From assembly GCA_029261815.1 (NCBI GenBank), contig JAJDAQ010000025.1, forward strand, positions 1-64,000: a DNA stretch of 64,000 nucleotides, in the 5' to 3' direction. Source of the DNA: Deltaproteobacteria bacterium (GTDB lineage: Bacteria > Myxococcota_A > UBA9160 > UBA6930). The position numbers and the translations under genes were made by a program. Below, one piece after another: positions 8,944 to 17,258 of the stretch (within the stretch, counting starts at the first letter, position 1; each line of letters starts with the position of its first letter). A model generated the notes under the pieces. The model saw nothing but the letters and a program-made list of their open reading frames with translations, was not told the origin of the DNA and searched no databases.

Positions 8944-9933
8944 CTACCGGCCCGGGCCCGCGGTCTCGGAAACGTCCCGCTCGCCTGGGTTGTTGACGCG
9001 CTGCCGGCGCTCCACCCAATCCCTCGCCAGGATCCGCGCGTCTTCGACATCGCGCACGCCCATGCCGCGCTCGAGTTCCTGGAGCGCCCGCCGGGCACCG
9101 GGGTAGCCGTTCTCGGCCGAGATATAGAGCCACTTGTAGGCCTCGACCGCATCCCGGCGGGGCCCTTGGACTTCGGAGAACAGGAGCCCCAACGCGTACT
9201 GGGCATCCGGCAGCCCCCCTTGGGCGGCCCGTCGGTACCAGCCTTCGGCTTCGAACGTGTCGCGCGGAACGCCGATACCCTGCTCGTAGGCAAAGCCGAG
9301 CTGGTATTGGTCCGTTGCGCTGCCCTGCTCCGCGGCTTTGCGATACCAGCGGGCAGCCTCGCTCGCGTCGAGCGGGACGCCGATGCCGGCCGAATAACGA
9401 CTCGCGATCGCAGACTGCGAAGCGCGATCCCCCTGTTCCGCGGCGGCCAGGTACCAGCGCGACGCCGCTGTCGGGTCCTTCTTCCCACCGCGTCCCTCGT
9501 CGAGCATCCGGGCCAACGCCTGCTGCGCCTTCAGATGGCCCCCTTCGGCGGCGAGCCCGAGCAGTGCGGCCGCGTGCTCGGGCTTGGCGGGCACACCGAC
9601 GCCGTAGTCATAGAGCAGGGCCAACCGATAGGCCGACTCGAGGTCACCGAGATCCGCCGCCTTCGTGTACAGCGAGGCGGCCGCCTTGTGGTCCACCGGA
9701 ATCCCCTGGCCACTTGTGTACATCTCGCCCAACGAACGCATCGCCTCTGCATCGCCACGCTCCGCCCGAGCCACCAACGCTTCTCGTTGCTCTCGCTGCG
9801 CCTCCGCAATCGCCTGCTCTCGCGCCAGGCGCGCATTCGCCTCCAACGCGATCTGGTTCTGGGGCTGGCCCCCACAGCCAATCAGGAGCAGGGCCATCAA
9901 CAGGGCTCCGCGCGTCAAAGCCTGGCGATGCAT
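8944..9933 (-). CDS. Sel1-repeat lipoprotein
   Basis: A 329-residue solenoid lipoprotein. The start at 9933 is preceded by GGGGAGAG and opens into a signal peptide ending in the lipobox LLIGC. A short helical spacer rich in Arg, Glu and Gln follows, then about six Sel1-like repeats, each about 36 residues. They carry the pattern A...LG..Y..G.GVP.D...A..WY.KAAEQG, as in LGEMYTSGQGIPVD, LALLYDYGVGVPAK and LGFAYEQGIGVPRD. Such proteins act as protein-binding scaffolds at the envelope, and the partner is unknown. It is downstream of the DUF2207 gene on the same strand, separated by 70 bases, and abuts the convergent crotonase gene. Confidence 0.9.
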   Translation of the reverse strand: MHRQALTRGALLMALLLIGCGGQPQNQIALEANARLAREQAIAEAQREQREALVARAERGDAEAMRSLGEMYTSGQGIPVDHKAAASLYTKAADLGDLESAYRLALLYDYGVGVPAKPEHAAALLGLAAEGGHLKAQQALARMLDEGRGGKKDPTAASRWYLAAAEQGDRASQSAIASRYSAGIGVPLDASEAARWYRKAAEQGSATDQYQLGFAYEQGIGVPRDTFEAEGWYRRAAQGGLPDAQYALGLLFSEVQGPRRDAVEAYKWLYISAENGYPGARRALQELERGMGVRDVEDARILARDWVERRQRVNNPGERDVSETAGPGR

Positions 9934-10003
9934 GCGCTCTCCCCGGAAGTGGTTGCGATCGTTCGCACACGGGTCATGGTCGAGCGGAGCATACCAAGCC
10001 CTG

Positions 10004-11728
10004 TCACCAGCTCCCGCCTCCACCGCCGCCGAACCCACCACCGCTGAAGCCACCCCCCCCGAAGCCACTGCTCCCCGATCCGGACGAGGACGGGGGCATC
10101 GACGCGATGGTGGAACCGATCGAATCCATCGACGTTCCGAGGTCGTTCACGAAGAGGGTGGGATGGAAGCCGCCGCCGTATCGCGGCGAGGAGTACCAGC
10201 TCGGCGGCTGGGTGTAGAGATCGGCGAACGCTTCGGCCCACTCATCGGCGACCCCCAGTACGACGGCGTACGGCAATGCCCTCTCGAAGGCCTCCGTTGT
10301 CCGCGTTCCCATGCGTTCCAGCCGGTCGCGATCGACCCGGGCGAGGAATTCCTTGTATCCCAGGATCTCTTCATAGGCCCGACGCCCGCGTCGGTTGCGC
10401 TTGGGCATCGCGGGCGAGAAGGCCAGGACAACAATCCCGGAAAGGATGAAGGCGATTCCGACCGCGAACACCTGGGCGCCGAGGCACCCGACACCAATCA
10501 GCGTCACGGCGCCGCCGATGATTCCCCAGCGCGTCCGCACCTCATCGGGCGGCGCAGAGAAGAACGCTCCCCGTCCGCTGACCTGTCCGTAGATCGCGTC
10601 TCGAAGCGCTGGAAGCTTCTCGTGGAACTTGTACTTGAGGCTCGAAACCGCGACACGGTCTTGCGCGAACGGAAAGAGCTGCGACATCAGCAACTCCTCG
10701 TGGCCCTTCAGCGCGTCTTGCCCCTCGAGCTTGACCAGATCCCAGTCGCGTTCCTTGAGGAACAGGAACTTGGTCGTCTCGATCTCCTCGATTCGCAGGT
10801 GCCCACGAACCGCGAGGTCGAGGATCGTCGACGTGATGTCGGCCATGTGCACGCGTTCATCGATCACGGTTCCGAGTTCCGCCGGACTCATGCCCTCGGG
10901 CGGCTCATAGCGGACATCGATGGCGTCCCGCCCCGCGGCATCGCGGCCCTCACTGCGCCAGAACCATGTCATCCCCGCGAGCACCGCGAACGGCAACAGC
11001 GTCCAGGCACTGACGTAGTCGCGCACACGCGCCCAGAACCGCTCTCTGGCGCTCGGCTCCCGAATCACGCCCTTCGGCAGACCCAGCACGATGGACAGGT
11101 TGGACCCGGGTCCCATCGCGCGATCTGCGACGAAGCGCGCGGATGCCGGACCCGCCGTCGTCGTGCAATCGCGCGCGATCGAGCCGCGCGGGCCTGTAAA
11201 GCACGCGAGTTGCAGATCCTCTCCGCGATCTCCGGGCAAGTAGACCGCGGCGACGCTCTCGAGGATGGGCACCTTCCAACCGAAGCCGTTCACGTTCCAA
11301 TAGAGTTCGTCGTGATCTGGGAAGAACAGCAATCCACGAGTGACGGCATAACGAAGCTCGTAGACGTGGACGCCGGTGACGCGACCGTCGGGGTCGCCGA
11401 TCCGCAAGCGTACGGCATCCCCTTCACGCGTGCGCTTCACCGGGACCGGGCTGCCGTCGAGGAGGACCTCCCCGACTTCGATCCCGATGTGGTAGTCGGC
11501 CGATCGGCCGCGGCCATAGGCCACCGGAATGTCGCGAAAGATCCCGCGGCGTTCTTCGCCTTCGAAATCCCAGGTGATCCGCTCGACGACGGTGAAACGA
11601 TCTTCACCCGTCAGGAAGATCTCGGTTTCGAACGCACGAATCGTCTCGGCCGTCGCGACCGAAGCCCAGAGTCCGAGCAGTCCCACGACCAACACGCCCA
11701 AAGAAACGCCGCGGCGCACGCGTTCCAT
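10004..11728 (-). CDS. DUF2207 domain membrane protein
   Basis: A 574-residue predicted membrane protein with a signal peptide (residues about 1-28), an extracytoplasmic beta-rich DUF2207 region to about 215, a membrane segment near 235-255 and paired membrane segments near 395-440. The C-terminus is an extreme glycine/serine tail beginning near residue 550 (GSGSSGFGGGGFSGGG), a hallmark of the family. The function is unknown; the family often sits beside LemA, as here, 4 bases away on the same strand, so the two are presumably an envelope unit. The start ATG 11728 is chosen because it opens a clean signal peptide immediately after the LemA stop; longer frames run into LemA. Confidence 0.85.
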   Translation of the reverse strand: MERVRRGVSLGVLVVGLLGLWASVATAETIRAFETEIFLTGEDRFTVVERITWDFEGEERRGIFRDIPVAYGRGRSADYHIGIEVGEVLLDGSPVPVKRTREGDAVRLRIGDPDGRVTGVHVYELRYAVTRGLLFFPDHDELYWNVNGFGWKVPILESVAAVYLPGDRGEDLQLACFTGPRGSIARDCTTTAGPASARFVADRAMGPGSNLSIVLGLPKGVIREPSARERFWARVRDYVSAWTLLPFAVLAGMTWFWRSEGRDAAGRDAIDVRYEPPEGMSPAELGTVIDERVHMADITSTILDLAVRGHLRIEEIETTKFLFLKERDWDLVKLEGQDALKGHEELLMSQLFPFAQDRVAVSSLKYKFHEKLPALRDAIYGQVSGRGAFFSAPPDEVRTRWGIIGGAVTLIGVGCLGAQVFAVGIAFILSGIVVLAFSPAMPKRNRRGRRAYEEILGYKEFLARVDRDRLERMGTRTTEAFERALPYAVVLGVADEWAEAFADLYTQPPSWYSSPRYGGGFHPTLFVNDLGTSMDSIGSTIASMPPSSSGSGSSGFGGGGFSGGGFGGGGGGSW

Positions 11729-11732
11729 CCGG

Positions 11733-12287
11733 TCAGTTTCCGAAGTCGACCTGGGGCGCGGAACGCTCCGTGGCGTCGTCGAGTTCGAAGTAGTCCTTCT
11801 TCGAGATGCCGAAGCCCTGGGCAACGAGGTTGCTCGGAAACACGTCGCATGCCGTATTCAGGTCGCGGACGATCGCATTGAAGTAGCGTCGGGCGTTCTG
11901 GATCGCATCCTCGAGATTCGACAACTCGCCCTGGAGGGAGATGAAGTTTTCGTTCGCCTTGAGCTCGGGGTACGCCTCGGCGACGGCCAGCAATCCGCGC
12001 AGTGCGTTCCCGAGCATCCCCTCCGCCTGTGCGACATCGGTCGTTCCGCTCGCCGACGTCGCGCGAGCGCGCGCCGCCGTCACGGCTTCGAAGGTGTCCG
12101 CCTCGTGCGAGGCATAACCTTTCACCGTCTCGACCAGGTTCGGCACCAGGTCATGGCGACGCTTCAACTGGACGTCGATGTCGCTCCATGCGTTCTCGCT
12201 CGAATTGCGCAAGCGCACGAGACGGTTGTAGATGGAAACTGCATAGAAGACGAGCGCTCCGATGACAGCAATTCCAATCAGACTCAT
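11733..12287 (-). CDS. lemA: LemA family protein
   Basis: 184 residues, the usual length for LemA. It has an N-terminal membrane segment (residues about 2-22) followed by the conserved helical domain: YNRLVRLRN, NAWSDIDVQLKRRHDLVPNL, then a region ending in ARRYFNAIVRDLNTACDVFPSN. These are diagnostic. The topology is a single anchor with the helical bundle probably in the periplasm. The biochemical role is not established for the family. GGGAGG precedes the ATG. The gene is followed 4 bases later by the DUF2207 gene, a recurrent pairing that suggests a joint envelope function. Confidence 0.92.
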   Translation of the reverse strand: MSLIGIAVIGALVFYAVSIYNRLVRLRNSSENAWSDIDVQLKRRHDLVPNLVETVKGYASHEADTFEAVTAARARATSASGTTDVAQAEGMLGNALRGLLAVAEAYPELKANENFISLQGELSNLEDAIQNARRYFNAIVRDLNTACDVFPSNLVAQGFGISKKDYFELDDATERSAPQVDFGN

Positions 12288-12330
12288 GGCGATCCTCCCT
12301 TGCTGGGACGCGGGGCCGATGGCTTCCGCT

Positions 12331-14304
12331 TCAGGTTGTCATTCCTTCGGTCAATACTTCGTGGGCGCGGGCGACTGCGTCGCTCCCGCCAAACACCAGG
12401 ATGCGATCTCCGGCCTGGATCGTCATCTCGGGATCCGGGTTGGGGAGATGCGTCCCTCCACGATCCACAGCGAGGACGCTTCCGCCTGTTCGCGCACGCC
12501 AGTCGAGTTCGGCCAGGCTGCGATCTCCGACCCAGCCCTCTGGGATCTCGATCCAAGTCGTATCCACCTGGTCGAGCAACTCGGCCAACCAGGGGTCGAG
12601 ACCCAGCGCCGGCGGCGCCTGGAGCAGCGCGTAGCCTTCATCGCGAAGCTCCTCGGAGAAGCGTGCGATCGCGCCATCAGGAATCGAAAAAGTCTGGAGG
12701 AGCTGTGCAAGCAGGTCGATGGCCCCTTCGAGTTCCTCGGCCACCACCCGCCGCGCTCCCGCCGCCTGCAGCGCGTCGATGTCGCGGACATAACGTGACC
12801 GCGCCAGGATCGGAACATCCGGAGCCATGTGGTGCACCAGTTCCACGACCTGGAGTGTCGCCATCGGGTCAGTGATCGCCACGACGACGAGTCGCGCACG
12901 CCGGACGCCGAGATGCTCGAGCAACCCGGGCCGCGTCGCATCCCCCCAGACCACGGCCTTCCCAAGCTTGCGCGCGTCCTCGGCATTGGCCGGGTTCGAG
13001 TCGACCGCCGTGTACGGCACGTCGATCGCATCGAGCACCCGGCCGAGGTTCCGCCCGACCAGGCCGTGGCCGATCAGCACGACATGACCTTCAACCGGGT
13101 CACCGTCGATGTCGGCCCCGATGCTGGGCTCTTCGCTCACGCGCCCCTGCCGCCGGGCCAACCCGGGGCCGAGCCGCCCCCATAAAGGACTCGCCACGAG
13201 GCTCAGCACGGACGCTGCGACGAATGCCTGACCCAGGTCTGGCGAAAGCAGACCCGCCGCGGAGGCACTGCCTGCGAGCACGAACGAGAACTCACCCGTC
13301 TGCGCCAGACCAAACCCGGCTCGGAGCGCGACGCCGCGTTGCTGACCGAGAACGATCCAGACCGCGGCGGTTGCGATCACGGCCTTGCCCACCAGCGCTG
13401 CCGCCGTGAACACCAGGACCGCACCCAGATTCTCCGCAGCCACTGATAGGTCCAGTAACATGCCGATGGCGGTAAAGAAGATGCCCAGAAGAATGCCGCG
13501 GAGCGGTAGGACTTCTGCGTAGAGCTGTGCGCCAAAGGGGGTCGCGCTCGCCGCGAGACCCGCCAGGAAGGCACCGACCGCCAGCGTCAGGCCCATCCCC
13601 TCGGCCGCGAGTGCGGCGCCGAGCACGATACCGACGGCCACCAGCGAGAAGACTTCACGTGAACGAAGCCTTGCGGCTCCGTCGAGCAACCGAGGGACGA
13701 CGAAGCGCGCGGCTGCGAAGAGGACGGCGAGTGCCGCGACCGCCTTGGCGATCGCCCACAAGATAGGCGCCATCTCGACCGGGCCGGTCGCAGCAAGCAA
13801 CGGCACCGCCAGCAGGAAGGGCACGATGCAGAGGTCCTGGAACAACAGGATGGCCACGGTCACCTGGCCATGTGGCGCGTCGATCTCGCCTCGGTCGCTG
13901 AGCACGCGCATCACGAGCGCCGTACTGGACATCGCGACGAGGGCGCCGAGCACCAGCGATTCAGGGCCCGGGACACCGAGGGCCATGGCACCGGCGGCGA
14001 CAGCCGCGAGCGTCCCGGTCACCTGAAGCGCTCCGGCAAGCAGGCCGCTTCTCAGCAGCCGGTGCAGCCGATCGATCGGAAGTTCGAGACCGATCTCGAA
14101 GAGCAGAAAGACCACGCCGAACTCGGCGACGCGTTGTACGGCTTCGGGATCCGACACGATCCCGAGGCCCCCAGGACCGACCGCTGCGCCAGTAACCAGG
14201 AATCCCGCAATCGTCGGAAGTCGGAGTCGCTCGAAGAGCGCAGCACCGGCGGCGGCGATGGCCACCAACCAGACCAACTCCGAGAGGAAGGGCGGCCCGT
14301 GCAC
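12331..14304 (-). CDS. KefB-type monovalent cation:proton antiporter with RCK domains
   Basis: A 657-residue CPA2 transporter with an N-terminal membrane region of about 12 helices (to about residue 375), a TrkA-N/RCK nucleotide-binding domain from about 410 (VVLIGHGLVGRNLGRVLDA) and a C-terminal RCK_C domain from about 565 to the end. KefB/KefC proteins exchange K+ or Na+ for H+ and are gated through the cytoplasmic Rossmann domain. The start is GTG 14304. A perfect 12-base inverted repeat brackets this start (separate entry). Other ion or osmotic genes lie on both sides: the mechanosensitive-channel-like gene upstream and the NhaP-type antiporter further along. Confidence 0.9.
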   Translation of the reverse strand: MHGPPFLSELVWLVAIAAAGAALFERLRLPTIAGFLVTGAAVGPGGLGIVSDPEAVQRVAEFGVVFLLFEIGLELPIDRLHRLLRSGLLAGALQVTGTLAAVAAGAMALGVPGPESLVLGALVAMSSTALVMRVLSDRGEIDAPHGQVTVAILLFQDLCIVPFLLAVPLLAATGPVEMAPILWAIAKAVAALAVLFAAARFVVPRLLDGAARLRSREVFSLVAVGIVLGAALAAEGMGLTLAVGAFLAGLAASATPFGAQLYAEVLPLRGILLGIFFTAIGMLLDLSVAAENLGAVLVFTAAALVGKAVIATAAVWIVLGQQRGVALRAGFGLAQTGEFSFVLAGSASAAGLLSPDLGQAFVAASVLSLVASPLWGRLGPGLARRQGRVSEEPSIGADIDGDPVEGHVVLIGHGLVGRNLGRVLDAIDVPYTAVDSNPANAEDARKLGKAVVWGDATRPGLLEHLGVRRARLVVVAITDPMATLQVVELVHHMAPDVPILARSRYVRDIDALQAAGARRVVAEELEGAIDLLAQLLQTFSIPDGAIARFSEELRDEGYALLQAPPALGLDPWLAELLDQVDTTWIEIPEGWVGDRSLAELDWRARTGGSVLAVDRGGTHLPNPDPEMTIQAGDRILVFGGSDAVARAHEVLTEGMTT

Positions 14305-14329
14305 CCCAGGATGCTAGCGGGCCGCCCTT
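14288..14329 (-). promoter_or_regulatory. Inverted repeat enclosing the KefB-type start codon
   Basis: On the minus strand the arms AAGGGCGGCCCG (14329-14318) and CGGGCCGCCCTT (14299-14288) are perfectly complementary over 12 bases. The 18-base loop contains the GTG start codon at 14304-14302. In mRNA this would be a strong hairpin clamping codons 3 to 6 and presenting or hiding the start. No T-run follows, so it does not look like a terminator for the mechanosensitive-channel-like gene. A translational control role is inference. Confidence 0.4.
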
Positions 14330-14375
14330 GTCTTGGGACGGGGCGACGCCATCTGGCGTCACCGTGGTCTCGATC

Positions 14376-15839
14376 TCACTGGCTCCGAAGTCGTGAGAGC
14401 CAATGCTCCATCTGGCGGCCGGCCGCTTCACGTCCACCGAGTCCGAACGACAGCGCGACGGCGACGGCCACCGCACCCAGCGTCAGACCGAATGCCATGT
14501 TGACGATGTCATCCGCAAGGCCCATGGCGCGCAAGCCCATGGCGACGACGAGCCCCACGATGGCAAAGCGCGCGAGTCCGGCGAGACCTTCCGAGCCACT
14601 GCCGCTCACCCGCACGACCGCGTCGCGCGCGAGGTTCGCGATCCAGAAACCGGCCGCGATGATGAACGACCCGAGCAACACCTGACCGCCGAAAGCGATC
14701 AGCGTCGCCACGAGGCCCGACATCTGGCTGAAGCCGATTCGATTCGCCGCCTCCGTCACTGCAAACAGCATCGCGAAGAACACGATGAGCTTGCCGGTGA
14801 GCTGAGACGGTGTCGCACGATCCTCACCAAACGCCTGGTCCAGACCCACTTTTTCGGGCAACGCATCGAAGCCGATGCCGGCGAGCAGATTCGTCGCCAG
14901 TTCGGCGAGGAATCCCGACACGATCCAGGTCACCGCCAGGATGACGGCGGCGGCAAAGATGCCAGGAAGGGCTCCCATGAAGGTGCCGAGCATTTCGGTG
15001 GCCGGCTGCGAGATGGCCTCGATCTTCAACACATTCAGGGCCGCGATGAGTGCGGGCACGAACACCAACACATAGACGACGAGGCCGACCAGGCTGGAGA
15101 GTGTCGCGTTTCCGGACAGACCAGCGCGCTGGCCCACGGCATCGGCTCCGGCTGCAGCGAGGAGGTTCGATACCAGGTCTCGCAGGATCCGGGCCACGAA
15201 CCAACCGACCATGCCGATCACGACTGCCGCGACCAGATTCGGGAGCAGGCCGAGGATGTCGTCGACCATTCCCTGGACCGGTGCGAGCAGGCCCTTCATC
15301 CCCAGCGCGTCGAGGATGGCCGGCAGGAAGAGCAAGAAGACCAGCCAGTAGAGGACATTGCCCAGGCTCTGACTGGGCGGTGCCATCTCCGCCTGCTGCG
15401 CCACCTTGTCGTCGAGCGATGTCGCGCCCAACGCACGGGTCACCAACGACCGCAGCACGGTCGCGAGGACCCAGGCCACGAGCAGCAGTATCCCGCCCGC
15501 GAGCAGCTTCGGCACATACACCAGGACCTGGTCGACGAGTCCCTGAAGCGAGCCCGAGACCGCCGTGAGCTGAAGCGCGTTGAAGAACGCGACACCGGCC
15601 ATCAGCAGCACGGTGTAGTACCCGACCGTGGCGATGCCGCCGCCGAGATCCATCTCCTGGCCCGTGGCGCTCTCGACGCGTTCATTCAAGCGTGCCCATC
15701 GGAACACGCTGCGGATCCCCGCGCGGATGATGATGGCCAGGACCCAGCCGATGATCAGGATCAGCAGCGCACCCCCGACTTTCGGCAGTGTGGTGCCGAG
15801 GGAGGCCCCCAGCGAAGACAAGAGTGCATTCCAATCCAT
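14376..15839 (-). CDS. Mechanosensitive-channel-like membrane protein with conserved TM-helix repeats
   Basis: 487 residues, almost entirely hydrophobic helices with short polar loops. The pattern LP.VGGALLILIIGWVLA.IIR recurs three to four times (near 18, 108, 205 and 300) and matches the conserved TM-helix repeat of CmpX-like members of the small-conductance mechanosensitive channel group. The usual MscS beta domain is not evident; the protein ends shortly after the last helices (LTLGAVAVAVALSFGLGG, a pore-helix-like glycine/alanine stretch). It probably forms or modulates a tension-gated channel in the inner membrane. The start has AAGGAG upstream. It follows the DUF4332 gene by 9 bases, so the two form an operon. 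Confidence 0.82.
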   Translation of the reverse strand: MDWNALLSSLGASLGTTLPKVGGALLILIIGWVLAIIIRAGIRSVFRWARLNERVESATGQEMDLGGGIATVGYYTVLLMAGVAFFNALQLTAVSGSLQGLVDQVLVYVPKLLAGGILLLVAWVLATVLRSLVTRALGATSLDDKVAQQAEMAPPSQSLGNVLYWLVFLLFLPAILDALGMKGLLAPVQGMVDDILGLLPNLVAAVVIGMVGWFVARILRDLVSNLLAAAGADAVGQRAGLSGNATLSSLVGLVVYVLVFVPALIAALNVLKIEAISQPATEMLGTFMGALPGIFAAAVILAVTWIVSGFLAELATNLLAGIGFDALPEKVGLDQAFGEDRATPSQLTGKLIVFFAMLFAVTEAANRIGFSQMSGLVATLIAFGGQVLLGSFIIAAGFWIANLARDAVVRVSGSGSEGLAGLARFAIVGLVVAMGLRAMGLADDIVNMAFGLTLGAVAVAVALSFGLGGREAAGRQMEHWLSRLRSQ

Positions 15840-15848
15840 GGGGGCTCC

Positions 15849-16259
15849 TTAGTGCTCGACCTTCGGGGGGAGTTCCTGGGCCTGGGCCACCCAGTCCGTG
15901 ACCTGCTTTTCGCTCGGAACGACGCGGGTGAGCTTCTTCTCCGCATTCACTTCCGCCATCTTCGTCGCCAGATTCGCCGCGTTGCGGTTTCGGAGTTCCT
16001 TCACGGTGTCCACGCCGGCGGCTTCGAGCAGCTCAGCGAACTCGGGGCCGACGCCCGAGATGCGACAGAGGTCGATCATGTTGCACCACGTGAGAATCAG
16101 CTTTCCGCTGATGCCCGTGGCGTCTTCGAGCGACTTCCGGCCCGCGGCCGTGCACGCCTGCTCGAGGTAGGCATCGGTGTCCTTGATCCCGGCGCCCTGC
16201 AGCTTTTCTGCGTAGGCGGGACCGATGCCCTCCACTGCGTCGATCTTCATGTTGGCCAT
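15849..16259 (-). CDS. DUF4332 helix-hairpin-helix protein
   Basis: 136 residues without a signal peptide. Two helix-hairpin-helix units of the DUF4332 type are visible: IDAVEGIGPAYAEKLQGAGI (residues about 6-25) and LCRISGVGPEFAELLEAAGV (about 64-83), each with the GIGP/GVGP turn. This fold is related to the tandem HhH of DNA polymerase lambda and topoisomerases, but DUF4332 proteins have no assigned reaction. It is the first gene of the unit with the mechanosensitive-channel-like gene. Similar proteins accompany membrane or stress genes elsewhere, so an envelope-stress link is plausible but unproven. Confidence 0.85.
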   Translation of the reverse strand: MANMKIDAVEGIGPAYAEKLQGAGIKDTDAYLEQACTAAGRKSLEDATGISGKLILTWCNMIDLCRISGVGPEFAELLEAAGVDTVKELRNRNAANLATKMAEVNAEKKLTRVVPSEKQVTDWVAQAQELPPKVEH

Positions 16260-16719
16260 TGTGTCGTTGGTCTCCTGCGCAGCTCAATAAGAGGGCGCGC
16301 TACATCCGTTCGAGCGCTTAGCGCGGATCCTCCGCGATTCGATCGACAGACTTCGAGCAGCGGTTCGACGCAGGGGACTGAATCGGATTCAGCGATCTGA
16401 ATCGAATGCGAGTCCCCGCCGGCCGAAGCGCGCTGCGGGTCCAGTAGGTGACCTCAACCAGGCCTCGGGTTCATGATGAATCTGCGCGCGATCCAGCAGT
16501 TCTGCGCGGGCGTCCGATGGAGACTGCCGCGAGACTCCTCCGGCGGGGTCATTTCACGTCGGAGCGGCCTGAATCGACGCCGCGACAAATTGACGCGACC
16601 GCGTGGCCGATCGCCCAGGACACGCGATCCTTGGCCTGCACCCCTGATCCGTGTTATCGACCTCGCCCCGGCCCATCGACGCCGGGCCCGCGCCCGCCCC
16701 AGCAGGAGACCTCTAAGCC
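16260..16719. other. 460-base divergent intergenic region
   Basis: This gap separates the leftward DUF4332 operon from the rightward BON lipoprotein. I see no convincing gene: the short open frames lack ribosome-binding sites and family features. It holds an operator-like repeat set at 16378-16404 (separate entry). A weak promoter candidate for the rightward gene is TTGGCC at 16631-16636 with TTATCG 17 bases on. AGGAG lies about 12 bases before the BON start. Confidence 0.5.
16378..16404. promoter_or_regulatory. Operator-like cluster of three CTGAATC half-sites
   Basis: The half-site CTGAATC occurs at 16378-16384, inverted as GATTCAG at 16386-16392 with one base between, and again as CTGAATC at 16397-16403. 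This gives a 7-1-7 and an overlapping 7-4-7 inverted repeat. It lies between the divergent DUF4332 and BON genes and could bind a dimeric regulator. No regulator can be assigned. Confidence 0.35.
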
Positions 16720-17226
16720 ATGGCATCGATTCGCCGCATTCTCCCCATTCTCATGATCCTTCCGCTGGCAGGGATGACCGCCTGCAGCGAGCCGACCCAG
16801 GAAGAACTCCTCCAGGCGGCGACGGAAGCATTCGAGGAAACCCGCTTCGAGGTCGAAGAAGCGACCGCCGAACTCGCGCTCCGCGAAGAAGAGCTTGCGA
16901 TGGCCCAGGCCGCGCGAGACGAAGCCGCTGAGCGCGTGCGCGAGGGCGAGCGCTCCCTGGCCGATGCCCGTGCCCAGGTCGGCCTCCACGCGACCGACGA
17001 ACTGCTGTTCCGGAAGGTCCAGCAGGCCCTCCTCGAAGACGAGACCCTGGCCGACGTCGCGGTCAGTGCGCGTGTCGACGACGGCGTCGTGACGCTGCTC
17101 GGCAAGGTCCCGGACGAGGGAACGCGCGAACGCGCCATCTCGGTGGCCCGCAATGTTCCGGGAATCGCCGAGGTCAATAGCCGGCTCACGGTGCCGGCTC
17201 CGCCCCCGCCGCCGGCCGACGAGTAG
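16720..17226 (+). CDS. BON-domain lipoprotein with coiled coil
   Basis: 168 residues. A signal peptide ends in a lipobox-like GMTAC near residue 22. A charged, Ala/Glu-rich coiled coil follows (about 27-88, with heptads of EE.TAELALREEELAMA). Residues 95-155 are a BON domain with the typical strand-helix pattern VSARVDDGVVTLLGKVPDEGTR.RA...A..VPGI.EVNSRLTV. BON domains bind phospholipid or other envelope partners, as in OsmY, and often respond to osmotic stress. The C-terminal tail is proline-rich. It lies 32 bases upstream of the NhaP-type antiporter on the same strand, consistent with a shared ion/osmotic role. Confidence 0.88.
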   Translation: MASIRRILPILMILPLAGMTACSEPTQEELLQAATEAFEETRFEVEEATAELALREEELAMAQAARDEAAERVREGERSLADARAQVGLHATDELLFRKVQQALLEDETLADVAVSARVDDGVVTLLGKVPDEGTRERAISVARNVPGIAEVNSRLTVPAPPPPPADE

Positions 17227-17258
17227 GCGAACGCACCGCACCGACGGAGCCGCGCTTC

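Noticed and set aside
9665-11881. A 738-codon plus-strand frame over the Sel1 and DUF2207 genes
   Set aside because: It is antisense to both genes and shows no domain or ribosome-binding site.
14343-14362. A short hairpin (GACGCCA with TGGCGTC) just after the mechanosensitive-channel-like stop
   Set aside because: Only 7 paired bases and no T-run on either strand, so I do not call it a terminator.
14403-16400. A 665-codon plus-strand frame over the mechanosensitive-channel-like and DUF4332 genes
   Set aside because: It is antisense to two genes with firm family features; its translation is His/Arg/Asp/Glu-rich and low-complexity, as typical for reversed hydrophobic genes.
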